Source: Lysinibacillus composti (GTDB lineage Bacteria; Bacillota; Bacilli; Bacillales_A; Planococcaceae). From it: a stretch of DNA of 64,000 nucleotides. Under the pieces are notes generated by a model. That model was not told the origin of the DNA. It made no database searches and saw nothing but the letters and a program-made list of their open reading frames with translations. This document shows, in pieces, positions 36,868-48,072 of this stretch. How positions within the stretch are numbered: the stretch's first letter is position 1; every line of letters starts with the position of its first letter. The translations under genes and the position numbers were made by a program. Where the stretch lies: NCBI RefSeq assembly GCF_016908465.1, contig NZ_JAFBDY010000007.1, forward strand, positions 1 through 64,000, read 5' to 3'.

Positions 36868-37812
36868 TTATCTAATTTGTTCCCCATTGCGTAACGAATT
36901 CGCAATTTCATCTATCTTACGTAAGCGATGATTCACACCCGATTTACTCACGACGCCAGTTGAAACCATTTCACCTAACTCTTTTAAGGTAACATCTTGG
37001 TATTCTACTCGTAGTCTTGCAATCTCACGTAATTTTTCGGGTAATTGGTCAAGTCCAATTGTATTTTCAATAAAACGGATATTTTCTACTTGTCGTAATG
37101 CCGCACCAATTGTTTTATTTAAATTTGCCGTTTCACAGTTAACGATACGATTTACACTATTTCTCATATCACGAACAATTCGAACATCTTCAAATTTCAA
37201 CATTGCTTGGAATGCGCCAACTAGCCCTAAAAAGTCAGAAATTTTTTCTGCCTCTTTTAAGTAAGTTACATATCCTTTTTTACGTTCAATTGTCTTAGCA
37301 TTTAACTGAAATTTATTCATTAGGTTTGCTAATGCTTCGCCATGCTCTTTATATAAAGAATAGATTTCGAGATGATACGAAGAAGTTTCAGGGTTATTAA
37401 CAGAGCCACCTGCTAAAAATGCCCCACGCAAGTATGCTCTTATTTGGCTTTTTTTCGCTAATAATACATTGGGAATCGTATGATCAAATTGAAAGTCTTC
37501 AGAAATAATTTCTAGATCCGTTAAAAGTTCTCGTGCACCATCACGGACACGACAAATATACACATTGTTTTTCTTTAACCGCATCTTTTTACGAACTAGT
37601 AATTCAACATTATATGGATAAAGTTTCTTTACAATTGTATAAAGTCTTCTAGCAATTGCTGCGTTTTCAGTTTGAACATCGATACTTAGTTGTCTGTTCG
37701 TAAATGATAACGAGCCATTCATTTGAATAAGTGCAGATACTTCCGCTTTTAAACAATCATCGTCAGCTTCAACTTGCGTAAGTTCCTTTTTCGTTTCTGA
37801 TGCAAATGACAT
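36868..37812 (-). CDS. whiA: WhiA sporulation/cell-division regulator
   Basis: 314 residues; AAAGGGGGG upstream of the ATG. N-terminal LAGLIDADG-homing-endonuclease-like domain ([20 protein letters not shown], then [16 protein letters not shown]) without catalytic residues, and a C-terminal helix-turn-helix ([20 protein letters not shown]). In B. subtilis it affects chromosome segregation and division. It follows yvcK, the conserved Firmicute order. Confidence 0.95.
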   Translation of the reverse strand: MSFASETKKELTQVEADDDCLKAEVSALIQMNGSLSFTNRQLSIDVQTENAAIARRLYTIVKKLYPYNVELLVRKKMRLKKNNVYICRVRDGARELLTDLEIISEDFQFDHTIPNVLLAKKSQIRAYLRGAFLAGGSVNNPETSSYHLEIYSLYKEHGEALANLMNKFQLNAKTIERKKGYVTYLKEAEKISDFLGLVGAFQAMLKFEDVRIVRDMRNSVNRIVNCETANLNKTIGAALRQVENIRFIENTIGLDQLPEKLREIARLRVEYQDVTLKELGEMVSTGVVSKSGVNHRLRKIDEIANSLRNGEQIR

Positions 37813-37882
37813 GTCTTATAACCCCCCTTTCAAAATATGTATGAGAATAATCATAACATATACAACCCTAAATGAGGTATAT

Positions 37883-38854
37883 CTATCTTACGTTAAATTT
37901 TTCCGCATAATCCACTAACCATTTGGCAATGTTATTTGATTCATGCCGAACTACACCTGATTGAATCGTCGCGATATTCTTCTTTATAACTTCTAATCCC
38001 AAACTTTCTAGTTTATCAATATCTAGTAAAACCGGTTCTGCATTTTCTTCTTTATAATTTTCTTTGATTGGTATAGGAAAATCTACATCATTTACTAGAA
38101 TTGCATCTAAGCATGGTTGACCTACATGTTTGTAAATTGCGCTAACGTGATCCGCTGCTTTGTAATGAACCGTTTCCCCTTTTTGTGTCATTAGATTACA
38201 TACATAAATTCTGCGAGCTTTAGCTTGGATCACAGCGTCTCCAATTTCTTTGACTAGTAAGTTGGGAATAATACTTGTATATAAGCTACCTGGTCCTACT
38301 AAAATAAAATCCGCCTTTTCGATTGCACGAATTGCTTCCGGAAGCGGTTTCACGTTATTTGGGACTAAAAATACGCGTTTAATTGGGACATTTGAGGAAG
38401 GAATTTTTGATTCTCCTTCAATCGATGTTCCATCCATCAATTCAGCATGTAACGTAATTTTTTTATTTGCAGATGGAATGACTTTACCATGTACTTTTAA
38501 TACTTTACTCATTTCAGCAATTGCATGGCTAAAATCCCCAGTAATATCTGTTAACGCTGTAAGCATTAAATTACCTAATGAATGTCCACCTAAATCTACA
38601 GAATTTGCGAAACGATATTGGAACATTTGTTCAACTAAAGGCTCCGTATCTGAAAGAGCCGCAATCACATTTCGTATATCTCCTGGAGGTGGTATATCGT
38701 AGTCATCACGAAGTCTGCCAGATGAACCGCCATCATCCGAGACAGTTACAATGGCAGTAATTTCAAAGGGATAATTTTTCAATCCGCGCAGTAACGTGGA
38801 AAGTCCTGTCCCTCCTCCGATCACTACAATTTTCATTTTATTCTTTTTTGACAT
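37883..38854 (-). CDS. yvcK: YvcK/gluconeogenesis factor
   Basis: 323 residues from the ATG at 38854, with AAAGGA 8 bases upstream and just after the rapZ stop. The start MKIVVIGGGTGLSTLLRGLK carries the family glycine loop; further motifs are TVSDDGGSSGRLR, PPPGDIRNVIAAL and GGHSLGNLML. CofD-like Rossmann protein that binds UDP-sugars and is needed for cell shape on gluconeogenic carbon sources. Confidence 0.93.
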   Translation of the reverse strand: MSKKNKMKIVVIGGGTGLSTLLRGLKNYPFEITAIVTVSDDGGSSGRLRDDYDIPPPGDIRNVIAALSDTEPLVEQMFQYRFANSVDLGGHSLGNLMLTALTDITGDFSHAIAEMSKVLKVHGKVIPSANKKITLHAELMDGTSIEGESKIPSSNVPIKRVFLVPNNVKPLPEAIRAIEKADFILVGPGSLYTSIIPNLLVKEIGDAVIQAKARRIYVCNLMTQKGETVHYKAADHVSAIYKHVGQPCLDAILVNDVDFPIPIKENYKEENAEPVLLDIDKLESLGLEVIKKNIATIQSGVVRHESNNIAKWLVDYAEKFNVR

Positions 38855-38858
38855 TACA

Positions 38859-39743
38859 TCAATCCTTTCTGCGATTGATATCACGGTGTGTAATAATAGT
38901 TTTATAGGTATTACTTAAGAGGTTACCGTAATATTCAGCTAGCGTTACAGATCGATGTTGTCCCCCTGTACAACCAAATGCAATGACGAGCTGAGGTTTT
39001 CCTTCATTTATATATTGCGGAACCATAAAATTAAATAAATCAGTTAATTTAGTAATTAATTCTTGTGTTTCTTCTGTTGCTAATACATATGAAGAAACCT
39101 CTTCTTGTAAACCTGTTTTATGACGTAATTCCTCAACATAATAAGGATTTTTTAAAAAACGCACATCAAAAACTAAGTCTGCATCAATTGGAATTCCATT
39201 TTTAAATCCGAAAGACATAACATTAATAGAAAATTTAGGCCTATTTGAATCTGAGAACTCTTCTCCAATTCGTTCACGTAATTCTTTTGGTTTCAAATTG
39301 GATGTATTATAAACATGTTTAGAGCGACCTTTTAATTCAGCAAGAATCTCTCTTTCTTTTTTAATACCTTCTAGCGGTAATCCTTGAGGTGCTAATGGGT
39401 GAGATCTTCTTGATTCTTTGTAACGGCGTACAAGGGTCTCATTATCAGCATCTAAAAATAAGATACGAGTTTTTACGTCTTTTTCTTTTTCTAATTGATC
39501 TAGTGCATCAACTAGTGAATCAAAGAACTCTCTCCCACGCATATCCATTACTGCTGCTACTCGAGTAATTTTACGTTCTGACTCTTTCATTAATGCTAAG
39601 AAAGTAGTGAGTAAAGCAGGAGGTAAATTATCAATACAATAATATCCCAAATCCTCAAAGCTCTGAACAGCCAAAGTTTTCCCCGCTCCAGACATGCCAG
39701 TAATTACTACTATTTCATGCGAATAGTTTTTACTATCCCCCAT
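38859..39743 (-). CDS. rapZ: RapZ-type nucleotide-binding protein (YvcJ)
   Basis: 294 residues, start MGDSKNYS with GGAG 9 bases upstream. Walker [11 protein letters not shown] (residues 16-25), Walker B-like [20 protein letters not shown] and the C-terminal signature [15 protein letters not shown]. Hydrolyses GTP/ATP; E. coli RapZ is an adaptor for GlmZ RNA decay, and the Bacillus homologue affects competence. Adjacent to yvcK. Confidence 0.94.
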   Translation of the reverse strand: MGDSKNYSHEIVVITGMSGAGKTLAVQSFEDLGYYCIDNLPPALLTTFLALMKESERKITRVAAVMDMRGREFFDSLVDALDQLEKEKDVKTRILFLDADNETLVRRYKESRRSHPLAPQGLPLEGIKKEREILAELKGRSKHVYNTSNLKPKELRERIGEEFSDSNRPKFSINVMSFGFKNGIPIDADLVFDVRFLKNPYYVEELRHKTGLQEEVSSYVLATEETQELITKLTDLFNFMVPQYINEGKPQLVIAFGCTGGQHRSVTLAEYYGNLLSNTYKTIITHRDINRRKD

Positions 39744-39783
39744 GTTTACCATCTCCTTCATTAATGTTGCGTCTATATTGTTG

Positions 39784-40242
39784 TTAGGACGTCTGTATTC
39801 TCGAACTCAGAAGTTTAAAATCCTTTGTATATTCAAATGTACCATATTGAATGCCTTCTTTTAAGGCTGCAAATAATAAATTTGTTCGATCTCCTTCTGC
39901 CATCGGAAGCTTATCTAGGTCTTCAATTGTATGCCATTCTAGCTTGCCTTCTCTTGTTTCATCAAACGGTGTACCTTCAACACCTCTGGCAACAAATGTA
40001 AATAACATCCACTCGTCTACAACAGCGTCATCTTCTTTAATAATGATCGTATATACAGCTTTTAATTGAACATTACTCGGAGTAACGTTTGTTTCCTCCT
40101 TGAATTCACGCACTGCAGCCTCATAAATTGATTCGCCACTTTCCATTTTTCCGCCTGGCGCTACATACCAACCTCTTCTTGGTTTTTGTAAAAGTAACAC
40201 TTTCCCATCCTGAATAGCTAATAAATTTGCAATTCTCTGCAT
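39784..40242 (-). CDS. Nudix hydrolase
   Basis: 152 residues with the Nudix box [21 protein letters not shown] (G31, E37, R45, E46, E49, E50; the last glycine of the box is Asn). Similar to YvcI, which lies in the same place in B. subtilis. Probably clears or activates nucleoside diphosphate derivatives; substrate unknown. First gene of the block leading to crh. Confidence 0.88.
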   Translation of the reverse strand: MQRIANLLAIQDGKVLLLQKPRRGWYVAPGGKMESGESIYEAAVREFKEETNVTPSNVQLKAVYTIIIKEDDAVVDEWMLFTFVARGVEGTPFDETREGKLEWHTIEDLDKLPMAEGDRTNLLFAALKEGIQYGTFEYTKDFKLLSSRIQTS

Positions 40243-40452
40243 TAACTACACCTCAATTCTATTGTTGCTCCATAAATATTATTATACCTTTTACTATCTA
40301 TTTCTTTCAAAGTAATACATTCATCATTTGCATAATGGCGAAGTTGTATCCCGATTAATCGCGCAATTGATAAAGCCATCAAAGGATTACAGGAGGCGTT
40401 TCATTTAACACAAAGCCCTCAATCGTCCTTTCGATGAATACAAATAAAAAAA

Positions 40453-40484
40453 TGGTTGTTTCCACTTACGCTTGGAAACAACCA
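40453..40484 (-). terminator. terminator downstream of trxB
   Basis: TGGTTGTTTCCA (40453-40464) pairs perfectly with 40473-40484; followed on the minus strand by TTTTTTTATTTG. It lies about 275 bases past the trxB stop, beyond the double-hairpin repeat. Confidence 0.8.
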
Positions 40485-40573
40485 AATGAGAATAAAAAAG
40501 GGGGTTAAGCTATACGTTTTAGTATATCCCTTCATTATTGCAGTGAAGTTACAAGAAAATTAAAACCACATAT

Positions 40574-40678
40574 CAAATACGCCTTGGCGTATTTGCGTCC
40601 AGATTTTATCGAGCTTAGGCCAACAAGATGTTGGTCACTCAGACGTTGCCACAGGACGTGGCGTTCTTAGTCTGAGTT
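40574..40678. repeat. double-hairpin dispersed repeat, copy 2, with leading palindrome
   Basis: A perfect 10-bp palindrome CAAATACGCC-TT-GGCGTATTTG (40574-40595) precedes GGCCAACAAGATGTTGGTC and GCCACAGGACGTGGC enclosed by ACTCAGAC (40637-40644)/GTCTGAGT (40670-40677). Inner hairpins match copy 1 at 20708; the outer stem does not. Confidence 0.7.
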
Positions 40679-40760
40679 CATTAATTTCAGTCTTAACTCC
40701 CAAGTATTATTAAACTTTGCAGTCAGTTTACCACTAAAAGGACTACTGAATGAAGTTAAA

Positions 40761-41720
<960 letters not shown>

Positions 41721-41812
41721 CTATAAATATATTACAAACTTCGCCATTTTTTATTTTGAATTCTTTCTATATTTATCGTATGTCAAAGATGGTCGAACTT
41801 CAAATAGTTTGC

Positions 41813-43339
41813 CTACTTATCAAAAGGTAAATAGCCAATAAGGTTGTCCACGTACTTAGTCAATGTTGAAACGGACACGCCGTAACGCTCTGCATAAAAC
41901 TTTTTCGTCACTTTTTTGCTATTAATCGTAGAGTAGAACATAAATTCAACTGCCCCAGCCAAAGCGTTCACATTTTTAAATGTATAGTTTTCTTTTAATG
42001 CTCTTTCACATAGTACAAACCACATTTGATACAAATACTGAGTTTCTAACGTAACATTTCCGCTTTTTTCGTATAATTTTTCAGCCACTTCCATTGCACG
42101 AGCAAAGTGCTTTTCTAACTGGTTATTACGATTAAACTGATGATTCAGTGCATAAGCTAAACATAATTTTTCAATGCCACTGTATTTTGTGAGATCGATT
42201 AATTTAGGATGTGCAATGATTTCTTGTTTAAAAGCTGATTTGCTTAATAAGAAAAAGCCAAACATTCGGTGTGCACTATATTGACTATTTATTTTTTCGA
42301 TTATTACTTCTCGATTATGTTCGATGGAATCTTCATCTGTTTTATCCGGCACATTTAACCAAGGTTCAAAGCCTTCTTTTGAAGGGTCCATCCCAACTAA
42401 GATTTTCCAAGTATTTTTAGCAACGTCCTCGTGCCCAGCGAAATATGCTGATTGGGCTAACCAAAAGTAAAATGCTGTGTCCCCACTATAGCCGCGTTTA
42501 TCCATACTACGCAGCCATTTATACGCTAAGTGGTATTCTCCGACTAATGCTAATGTTGCACCAAGCTTGTAGCGATTTTCCCAATCAAAGGGATTTACCT
42601 TTTTCAATATTTCAAGAAGGGAATTCAATTCAGATTCGTTTTTCTCAAAATAAGCAATCACTGCCAAATTGCAGATCGCATGTAAGTTCCCATGATTTTC
42701 TCTTAAAACATGGTTTAACAGTGCTTTGGCTTGTTCGATCTCTCCTACATAAAAGTATGCTAGCGATAAATTATTGTAAGCAGGCCAAAGATCTGGAAAT
42801 TCCTCTACCAATTGTTCTAAAACTTCAATTGCTTCATAAAATTGACCCTTCTCCATTAAGCGACGTGCTTTTTCTTGGCCAATTAGTTTACCAGAGTCTT
42901 CTTCAGTAAGTTCCTCATCGTCGTACACATCAAATTCAAGGTATTCTAAAATTTCCGCAGCTTCCTCAATGTACATGCCATCTGGTTCCATTTGTAAATA
43001 CTTTTCAGCGTATTTCTTAGCATCTTGAACCATCCCCATATAACCTGAAATTTCTGCTAAAAAGAATACCGTCTCTGAATCGTTCGGATCTAAACTATAT
43101 GCAGTATGAATCAATTCATATGCTTGTTCAAAATTTTGCGCTTCCATTTCTAGTATCCCGAATTGCATTAATACATGTGCATCATCTGGACTTAATTCTG
43201 CTGCGCGTTTCATATATTTATAAGCTTTTTCCATTTGGTCTCGTTCTAAAGCTTTTAGCGCTTTATTAAAATAATAATCACCATTTGGAATAAACGATAC
43301 GATGTTGTTCTCTTTTTCTTTCTGACGTTTATTTTCCAA
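41813..43339 (-). CDS. TPR-repeat protein (YvcD-like)
   Basis: 508 residues from a TTG at 43339 with CGGAGG 7 bases upstream; the longer frame has an unrelated start. Several tetratricopeptide repeats are visible (YYFNKALKALERDQMEKAYK, AELSPDDAHVLMQFGILEME, PAYNNLSLAYFYVGEIEQAK). An acidic insert (YDDEELTEEDSG) splits them. C-terminal 150 residues helical and unassigned, ending in what may be a small HTH (YAERYGVSVSTLTKYVDNLI). No signal peptide. A protein scaffold of unknown role. Confidence 0.8.
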   Translation of the reverse strand: MENKRQKEKENNIVSFIPNGDYYFNKALKALERDQMEKAYKYMKRAAELSPDDAHVLMQFGILEMEAQNFEQAYELIHTAYSLDPNDSETVFFLAEISGYMGMVQDAKKYAEKYLQMEPDGMYIEEAAEILEYLEFDVYDDEELTEEDSGKLIGQEKARRLMEKGQFYEAIEVLEQLVEEFPDLWPAYNNLSLAYFYVGEIEQAKALLNHVLRENHGNLHAICNLAVIAYFEKNESELNSLLEILKKVNPFDWENRYKLGATLALVGEYHLAYKWLRSMDKRGYSGDTAFYFWLAQSAYFAGHEDVAKNTWKILVGMDPSKEGFEPWLNVPDKTDEDSIEHNREVIIEKINSQYSAHRMFGFFLLSKSAFKQEIIAHPKLIDLTKYSGIEKLCLAYALNHQFNRNNQLEKHFARAMEVAEKLYEKSGNVTLETQYLYQMWFVLCERALKENYTFKNVNALAGAVEFMFYSTINSKKVTKKFYAERYGVSVSTLTKYVDNLIGYLPFDK

Positions 43340-43454
43340 GATAAATCCTCCGAAACATGAAAATAAGGAACGTAACCGTAAAACCGTTCCGTTCCTCAAT
43401 CAAAATTATATTTATTATAACATAATTTAATTAATCAGCATATGTAAAGTGAAA

Positions 43455-43511
43455 AGCTCCAATTCCCCTCGCCAGCAAAATGATGGCCTTTGATGTGGAG
43501 TAATTGGAGCT
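43455..43511 (-). terminator. terminator of the his operon
   Basis: AGCTCCAATT (43455-43464) pairs with AATTGGAGCT (43502-43511); further pairing inside. On the minus strand it ends CTTTTCACTTT, a weak T tract. Confidence 0.6.
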
Positions 43512-43519
43512 AAACCTTA

Positions 43520-44152
43520 TTATTTCGTACTTGCTCGTTTTTCTTCGTGTCGTGTTTTTAGAACTTCAAGGACATCATAAACACTAATTTTTTGCTCTTG
43601 AAGTAAAACTAATAGGTGATAAATTAAATCAGCTGCTTCCCATTTCACTTCATCTGCATCGCGGTTTTTCGCACCAATTACAACTTCTGTTGCTTCTTCA
43701 CCGACTTTTTTACAGATTTTATCGATCCCTTTTTCGAATAAATATGTAGTATAAGCCCCTTCAGGCATATCAATTTCACGTTGGCGGATGATGTCAACTA
43801 ATTGTGGAATGATGTCTACAGAACCAACTTTATCGTTTTGAACAACAGATTCAGTAAAACAAGAAGTTGTACCGTTATGACATGCTGGTCCCGCAGGTAA
43901 TACTTCAACAACTAATGCATCTTGATCGCAATCGGCTTTAATAGAGACCACTTTTTGCGTATTACCGCTTGTCTCACCTTTATGCCAAAGTTCTTCGCGA
44001 GAACGAGAGTAAAACCATGTTTCACCCGTTTCAATTGTTTTTTGAAGTGATTCCTCATTCATATATGCAACCGTTAATACTTCTTTCGATTGTGCATCTT
44101 GTACTACTGCAGTAATAAGACCTTTTTCATCGAATTTTAAACCTTCAATCAT
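43520..44152 (-). CDS. hisI: bifunctional phosphoribosyl-AMP cyclohydrolase / phosphoribosyl-ATP pyrophosphatase
   Basis: 210 residues. The ATG at 44152 overlaps the hisF stop (ATGA) and has AAAGGAG upstream. N-terminal HisI domain with zinc residues ([41 protein letters not shown]), C-terminal HisE helical domain ([32 protein letters not shown]). Catalyses steps 2 and 3 of histidine synthesis. Last gene of the operon. Confidence 0.96.
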   Translation of the reverse strand: MIEGLKFDEKGLITAVVQDAQSKEVLTVAYMNEESLQKTIETGETWFYSRSREELWHKGETSGNTQKVVSIKADCDQDALVVEVLPAGPACHNGTTSCFTESVVQNDKVGSVDIIPQLVDIIRQREIDMPEGAYTTYLFEKGIDKICKKVGEEATEVVIGAKNRDADEVKWEAADLIYHLLVLLQEQKISVYDVLEVLKTRHEEKRASTK

Positions 44153-44907
44153 CTGACACATACTCCTTTGTTGCGCAGGTAAGCTTTTACTTCTGCTACG
44201 CTTGTTTCTTTATAGTGGAAAATTGATGCTGCAAGTGCTGCATCCGCATCGACATTTTGTAACACTTCAGCAAAGTGTTCTGCATTTCCTGCTCCACCGC
44301 TTGCGATTACTGGAACTGTTACTGCATCTCGAACAGCTTTTGTTAGTCCTAAGTCAAACCCGGATTTTTCACCATCTTGGTTCATACTTGTAAGTAAGAT
44401 TTCACCAGCACCTAAACGAACAGCTTCTTTTGCCCATTCAACAGCTTGCCACTCCGTTTTATTACGGCCACCATGTGTATATACCATCCATGTACCGTCT
44501 TCTTCACTATATCTCGCATCGATCGCTACGACAATACATTGTGCCCCAAAATAATCAGAGCCTTCTTTAATTAGTTCCGGTCTTTCTAGTGCCGATGTAT
44601 TCACTGATACTTTATCAGCACCAGCTCGTAGAATTCGTTTCATATCATCTAACGTTCGAATTCCACCACCAACTGTAAAAGGGATTGCAAGAGCTGAAGC
44701 CGTTTTTCTTACAACATCAACCATTGTTTCTCGTCCTTCATGAGAAGCAGAAATATCTAGAAATACAAGTTCATCTGCACCTTGTTCATCATAGAATTTC
44801 GCTAATTCAACTGGATCTCCAGCATCACGAAGTTCAACAAATTGTATTCCCTTTACAACACGACCTTCTTTTACGTCCAAACAAGGAATGATTCGCTTCG
44901 TTAACAT
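44149..44907 (-). CDS. hisF: imidazole glycerol phosphate synthase cyclase subunit
   Basis: 252 residues starting [20 protein letters not shown], with D11 as catalytic base and D130 in VVAIDARY; phosphate loops VGGGIRT and [11 protein letters not shown]. It is HisF, not HisA, by IIPCLDV and the length. Its start overlaps the hisH stop. In Bacilli hisA normally lies between hisH and hisF; here it is missing. Confidence 0.96.
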   Translation of the reverse strand: MLTKRIIPCLDVKEGRVVKGIQFVELRDAGDPVELAKFYDEQGADELVFLDISASHEGRETMVDVVRKTASALAIPFTVGGGIRTLDDMKRILRAGADKVSVNTSALERPELIKEGSDYFGAQCIVVAIDARYSEEDGTWMVYTHGGRNKTEWQAVEWAKEAVRLGAGEILLTSMNQDGEKSGFDLGLTKAVRDAVTVPVIASGGAGNAEHFAEVLQNVDADAALAASIFHYKETSVAEVKAYLRNKGVCVR

Positions 44908-45548
44908 GTTTGCACCCCCACACCGTTTAACCATTGTTCTAGTAAAAATACGCCAAACTCGCCAGATTTTTCAGGGTGGAACTGCATTCCCGTCACTGAT
45001 CCAGATTGTACAATTCCAGGAACATTCATATCATAGTAATCCGCACTTGCCACAAGCTGTTCAGGATCAATATTAGCCGCGTAGAATGAGTGAACAAAAT
45101 ATACGTGACGGCTTTCTGGGAATTCTTTGCCTTCTAGCCAGTTAGGTGTAGAACTAAATTCTAACGTATTCCATCCCATATGTGGTACACGATATGCTAC
45201 GCCTTCAGAAGTTTCTCCAGAAAATCTACTAATTTTCCCTTTAAAGAAACCAAATCCTTTGGTTGGGGCAACTTCTTCACCTTCTTCAAACAGTAGTTGC
45301 ATCCCTAAACAAATTCCAAGTAGCGGTTTATTTGAATCTTTTACTTTTCGAATATACACATCTAAGTTTGTTTCCGATAAACGTTTCATTGCATCAGGAA
45401 ACGCGCCAACACCCGGTAAGATAATAGCATCTGCTGAATCTAACTCCGTTTCATCAGAAGAAACGATCACTTCACAATTTAAACGTTTTAGTGCTTGTTC
45501 CACACTAAATAAATTCCCCATACCGTAATCAATTACACCTATTTTCAC
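44901..45548 (-). CDS. hisH: imidazole glycerol phosphate synthase glutaminase subunit
   Basis: 215 residues from GTG, GTGA overlap with the hisB stop. Class I glutamine amidotransferase: nucleophile in [13 protein letters not shown], oxyanion GVGAFPDAM, His-Glu in [12 protein letters not shown]. It supplies ammonia to HisF. Confidence 0.96.
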   Translation of the reverse strand: MKIGVIDYGMGNLFSVEQALKRLNCEVIVSSDETELDSADAIILPGVGAFPDAMKRLSETNLDVYIRKVKDSNKPLLGICLGMQLLFEEGEEVAPTKGFGFFKGKISRFSGETSEGVAYRVPHMGWNTLEFSSTPNWLEGKEFPESRHVYFVHSFYAANIDPEQLVASADYYDMNVPGIVQSGSVTGMQFHPEKSGEFGVFLLEQWLNGVGVQTC

Positions 45549-46156
45549 GTTAACAATCCTTTCGTTGACGGTACTCCTTTAACACGAGGATCAATTTGTA
45601 CCGCATCATCAATTGCTCTTGCTAAAGCTTTAAATATTGCTTCGATAATATGGTGTGTGTTATGACCATATGGCACAATAACATGGACATTCATACGTGC
45701 TTCTAATGCAAACTTCCATAGAAACTCATGAACAAGCTCTGTATCAAAAGTACCTACCTTTGCATTTAATTGTGGTTCTACACGGTACTCTAAATGTGGA
45801 CGGTTTGAGCAATCAACTACAACTTGCGCTAATGCATCATCCATTGGCACAAATGCATTTCCGTAACGTTTAATTCCTTTTTTATCGCCTAATGCTTCTC
45901 GTACTACTTGTCCTAATACGATCCCAATGTCTTCAGTTGTATGATGGTCATCGATGTGTGTATCCCCATCCGCAAAAATCTTTCCATCAAATAAACCATG
46001 TTTAACGAATAAATCTAGCATATGGTCCATAAAAGGAACACCCGTATTAATTTCCGCTTGTCCTTGACCGTCTAAATCTAATTCTACGCTAATTTTTGTT
46101 TCGTTTGTATTACGTGCAATTTTAGCATAACGCCTTTTTTGTTCAGTCATGTTCAT
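45545..46156 (-). CDS. hisB: imidazoleglycerol-phosphate dehydratase
   Basis: 203 residues. Metal-binding histidine clusters FMDHMLDLFVKHG, DTHIDDHHTTEDIG and the second-repeat HNTHHIIEAIFKALA. Dehydrates imidazole glycerol phosphate. Overlaps hisD by 4 bases. Confidence 0.96.
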   Translation of the reverse strand: MNMTEQKRRYAKIARNTNETKISVELDLDGQGQAEINTGVPFMDHMLDLFVKHGLFDGKIFADGDTHIDDHHTTEDIGIVLGQVVREALGDKKGIKRYGNAFVPMDDALAQVVVDCSNRPHLEYRVEPQLNAKVGTFDTELVHEFLWKFALEARMNVHVIVPYGHNTHHIIEAIFKALARAIDDAVQIDPRVKGVPSTKGLLT

Positions 46157-47433
46157 TCTTCTCCTTTAGTCCATCCGCGTGATTCAACTGCACGTGCATG
46201 GCCTTCTAAGCCTTCCATACGTGCTAGACGTGCAATTTTAGGTGCATTTTGCTCCCAAGTTTTTTCGCTATAATATACAACACTTGTTCTTTTGATAAAA
46301 TCATCTACATTTAATCCACTAGCAAATCGAGCTGTACTATTTGTTGGTAATACGTGGTTTGTTCCAGCAAAATAATCTCCAACTGGCTCTGAACTGTAAC
46401 GTCCTAAGAAAATCGCCCCAGCATGCTGAACTTGTAGGGAATCTTCTTCTGCATTTTTAGTTACGATTTCTAAATGTTCAGGTGCAAGTGAGTTAACTGC
46501 TTCAATCGCTTGCGTCATAGTTTCAGCTATATAAATTTGTCCAAAGTTCTCAATTGCTTTACGGGCAATTGCTTCTCGTGGAAGTTGTGATAATTGACTC
46601 TCAACTTGTTGTGAAACTTCTTCTGCCAGTTTTTCACTTGTCGTAATTAATACCGCACATGCTAATGCATCGTGTTCAGCTTGTGATAAAAGATCCGCTG
46701 CTACTTCATCCGCATAGGCTGTTTCGTCTGCTAATACACATATTTCACTTGGGCCAGCGATCATATCAATTGCCACTTCACCAAAGACTTCTCTTTTTGC
46801 TAGGGCTACGAAGATATTTCCTGGACCTGTAATTTTATCAACTGGAAGAATTGTTTCTGTTCCATAGGCTAAAGCACCAATTGCTTGTGCTCCACCCACT
46901 TTATAAATTTCAGTAATGCCAAGAATCGCAGCACTTACTAGTACAGCAGCTGGTAATTTTCCGTCCTTGCCTGCTGGTGAAGTAATAATGATTCGTTTAA
47001 CCCCTGCAACTTGTGCAGGTATTACATTCATTAATACTGAAGATGGATAGGCTGCTGAACCACCTGGCACATAAAGTCCAACCGCATCAAGTGGTGTAAT
47101 ACGTTGAGCTAACCAAGAACCATCTGCTAAAGGCAATTGATATCCTTCGCGTTTTTGTTGTTCATGGTAATAACGAATATTATCCGCTGCTTCTTCTAAA
47201 TCTTTTTTCAATTGAGGGTCGAAACTATTTACGGCTTCCTCAATTTCTTGCTCTGTTACACGGAAATTATCGATTTTTACCCCGTCCCACATTTCTGTGT
47301 ACTTTCGAAGGGCATCATCACCATGTTCACGTACATCCTGTAATACATTTCTTACAGTGCGAAGTTGTTCTTCGTTGCCACTTTCAAGTTGTCGTTTTAA
47401 AGAAATCGTGTTAGTTAATTTCGTAATATTCAC
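46153..47433 (-). CDS. hisD: histidinol dehydrogenase
   Basis: 426 residues. Signature region IDMIAGPSEICVLADETAYA, zinc ligands in LLSQAEHDALACAVL and LAPEHLEIVT, and GTNHVLPTN. Oxidises histidinol to histidine in the last two steps. Encoded 15 bases after hisG. Confidence 0.97.
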   Translation of the reverse strand: MNITKLTNTISLKRQLESGNEEQLRTVRNVLQDVREHGDDALRKYTEMWDGVKIDNFRVTEQEIEEAVNSFDPQLKKDLEEAADNIRYYHEQQKREGYQLPLADGSWLAQRITPLDAVGLYVPGGSAAYPSSVLMNVIPAQVAGVKRIIITSPAGKDGKLPAAVLVSAAILGITEIYKVGGAQAIGALAYGTETILPVDKITGPGNIFVALAKREVFGEVAIDMIAGPSEICVLADETAYADEVAADLLSQAEHDALACAVLITTSEKLAEEVSQQVESQLSQLPREAIARKAIENFGQIYIAETMTQAIEAVNSLAPEHLEIVTKNAEEDSLQVQHAGAIFLGRYSSEPVGDYFAGTNHVLPTNSTARFASGLNVDDFIKRTSVVYYSEKTWEQNAPKIARLARMEGLEGHARAVESRGWTKGEE

Positions 47434-47448
47434 ATGTTGCCCTTCTCT

Positions 47449-48072
47449 CTAATTGACTAGTTTTTTCAAACGCGAAACTAAATCCTGAATACGTTCGCTC
47501 TTCATTCGATAGCTTACAGGGTTTGCAATTAAGCGTGAAGATACATCTGTAATATGCTCGTATTCAACTAGACCATTCTCTTTTAATGTTCTACCAGTTG
47601 AAACAATATCAACAATACGATCAGCTAATCCAATCATTGGCGCAAGTTCAATTGATCCGTTTAATTCGATAATTTCAACTTGTTCGCCCATTTCTTTATA
47701 ATAACTCATTGCAATGTTTGGATATTTTGTTGCAATTCTTGGTGCAATTTCATTCATTTGTGTATTAGGTAGACCTGCGGATGCAATATAGCATTTACTA
47801 ATTTTTAAATCTAGAAGTTCATGTACATTGCGATTCAGTTCTAACAATGTATCTTTTCCAGCAATCCCAATATCAGCAACCCCATGTTCAACATAAACAG
47901 GTACATCCGTTGGTTTTGCTAATATAAAACGAATTTTTTCTTCTGGAATTTCAATCATTAGTTTACGAGACATCTCAACTTCTTCTGGCAAATTAAAACC
48001 AGCATCAATCAGCATTTGATAGGCTTCTTCAAATATTCGTCCCTTTGGCATGGCAATCGTTAATTCATTCAT
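47449..48072 (-). CDS. hisG: ATP phosphoribosyltransferase, short form
   Basis: 207 residues, the short HisG-S type lacking the ACT-like regulatory domain, which therefore needs HisZ. Motifs [29 protein letters not shown] and [18 protein letters not shown] (PRPP loop). Start overlaps the hisZ stop by 8 bases. First committed step, histidine-inhibited through HisZ. Confidence 0.97.
   Translation of the reverse strand: MNELTIAMPKGRIFEEAYQMLIDAGFNLPEEVEMSRKLMIEIPEEKIRFILAKPTDVPVYVEHGVADIGIAGKDTLLELNRNVHELLDLKISKCYIASAGLPNTQMNEIAPRIATKYPNIAMSYYKEMGEQVEIIELNGSIELAPMIGLADRIVDIVSTGRTLKENGLVEYEHITDVSSRLIANPVSYRMKSERIQDLVSRLKKLVN

Noticed and set aside
44149-44907. hisA hidden as the hisF-like gene
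   Set aside because: IIPCLDV, length and active-site aspartates identify HisF; no second barrel gene lies in the operon.
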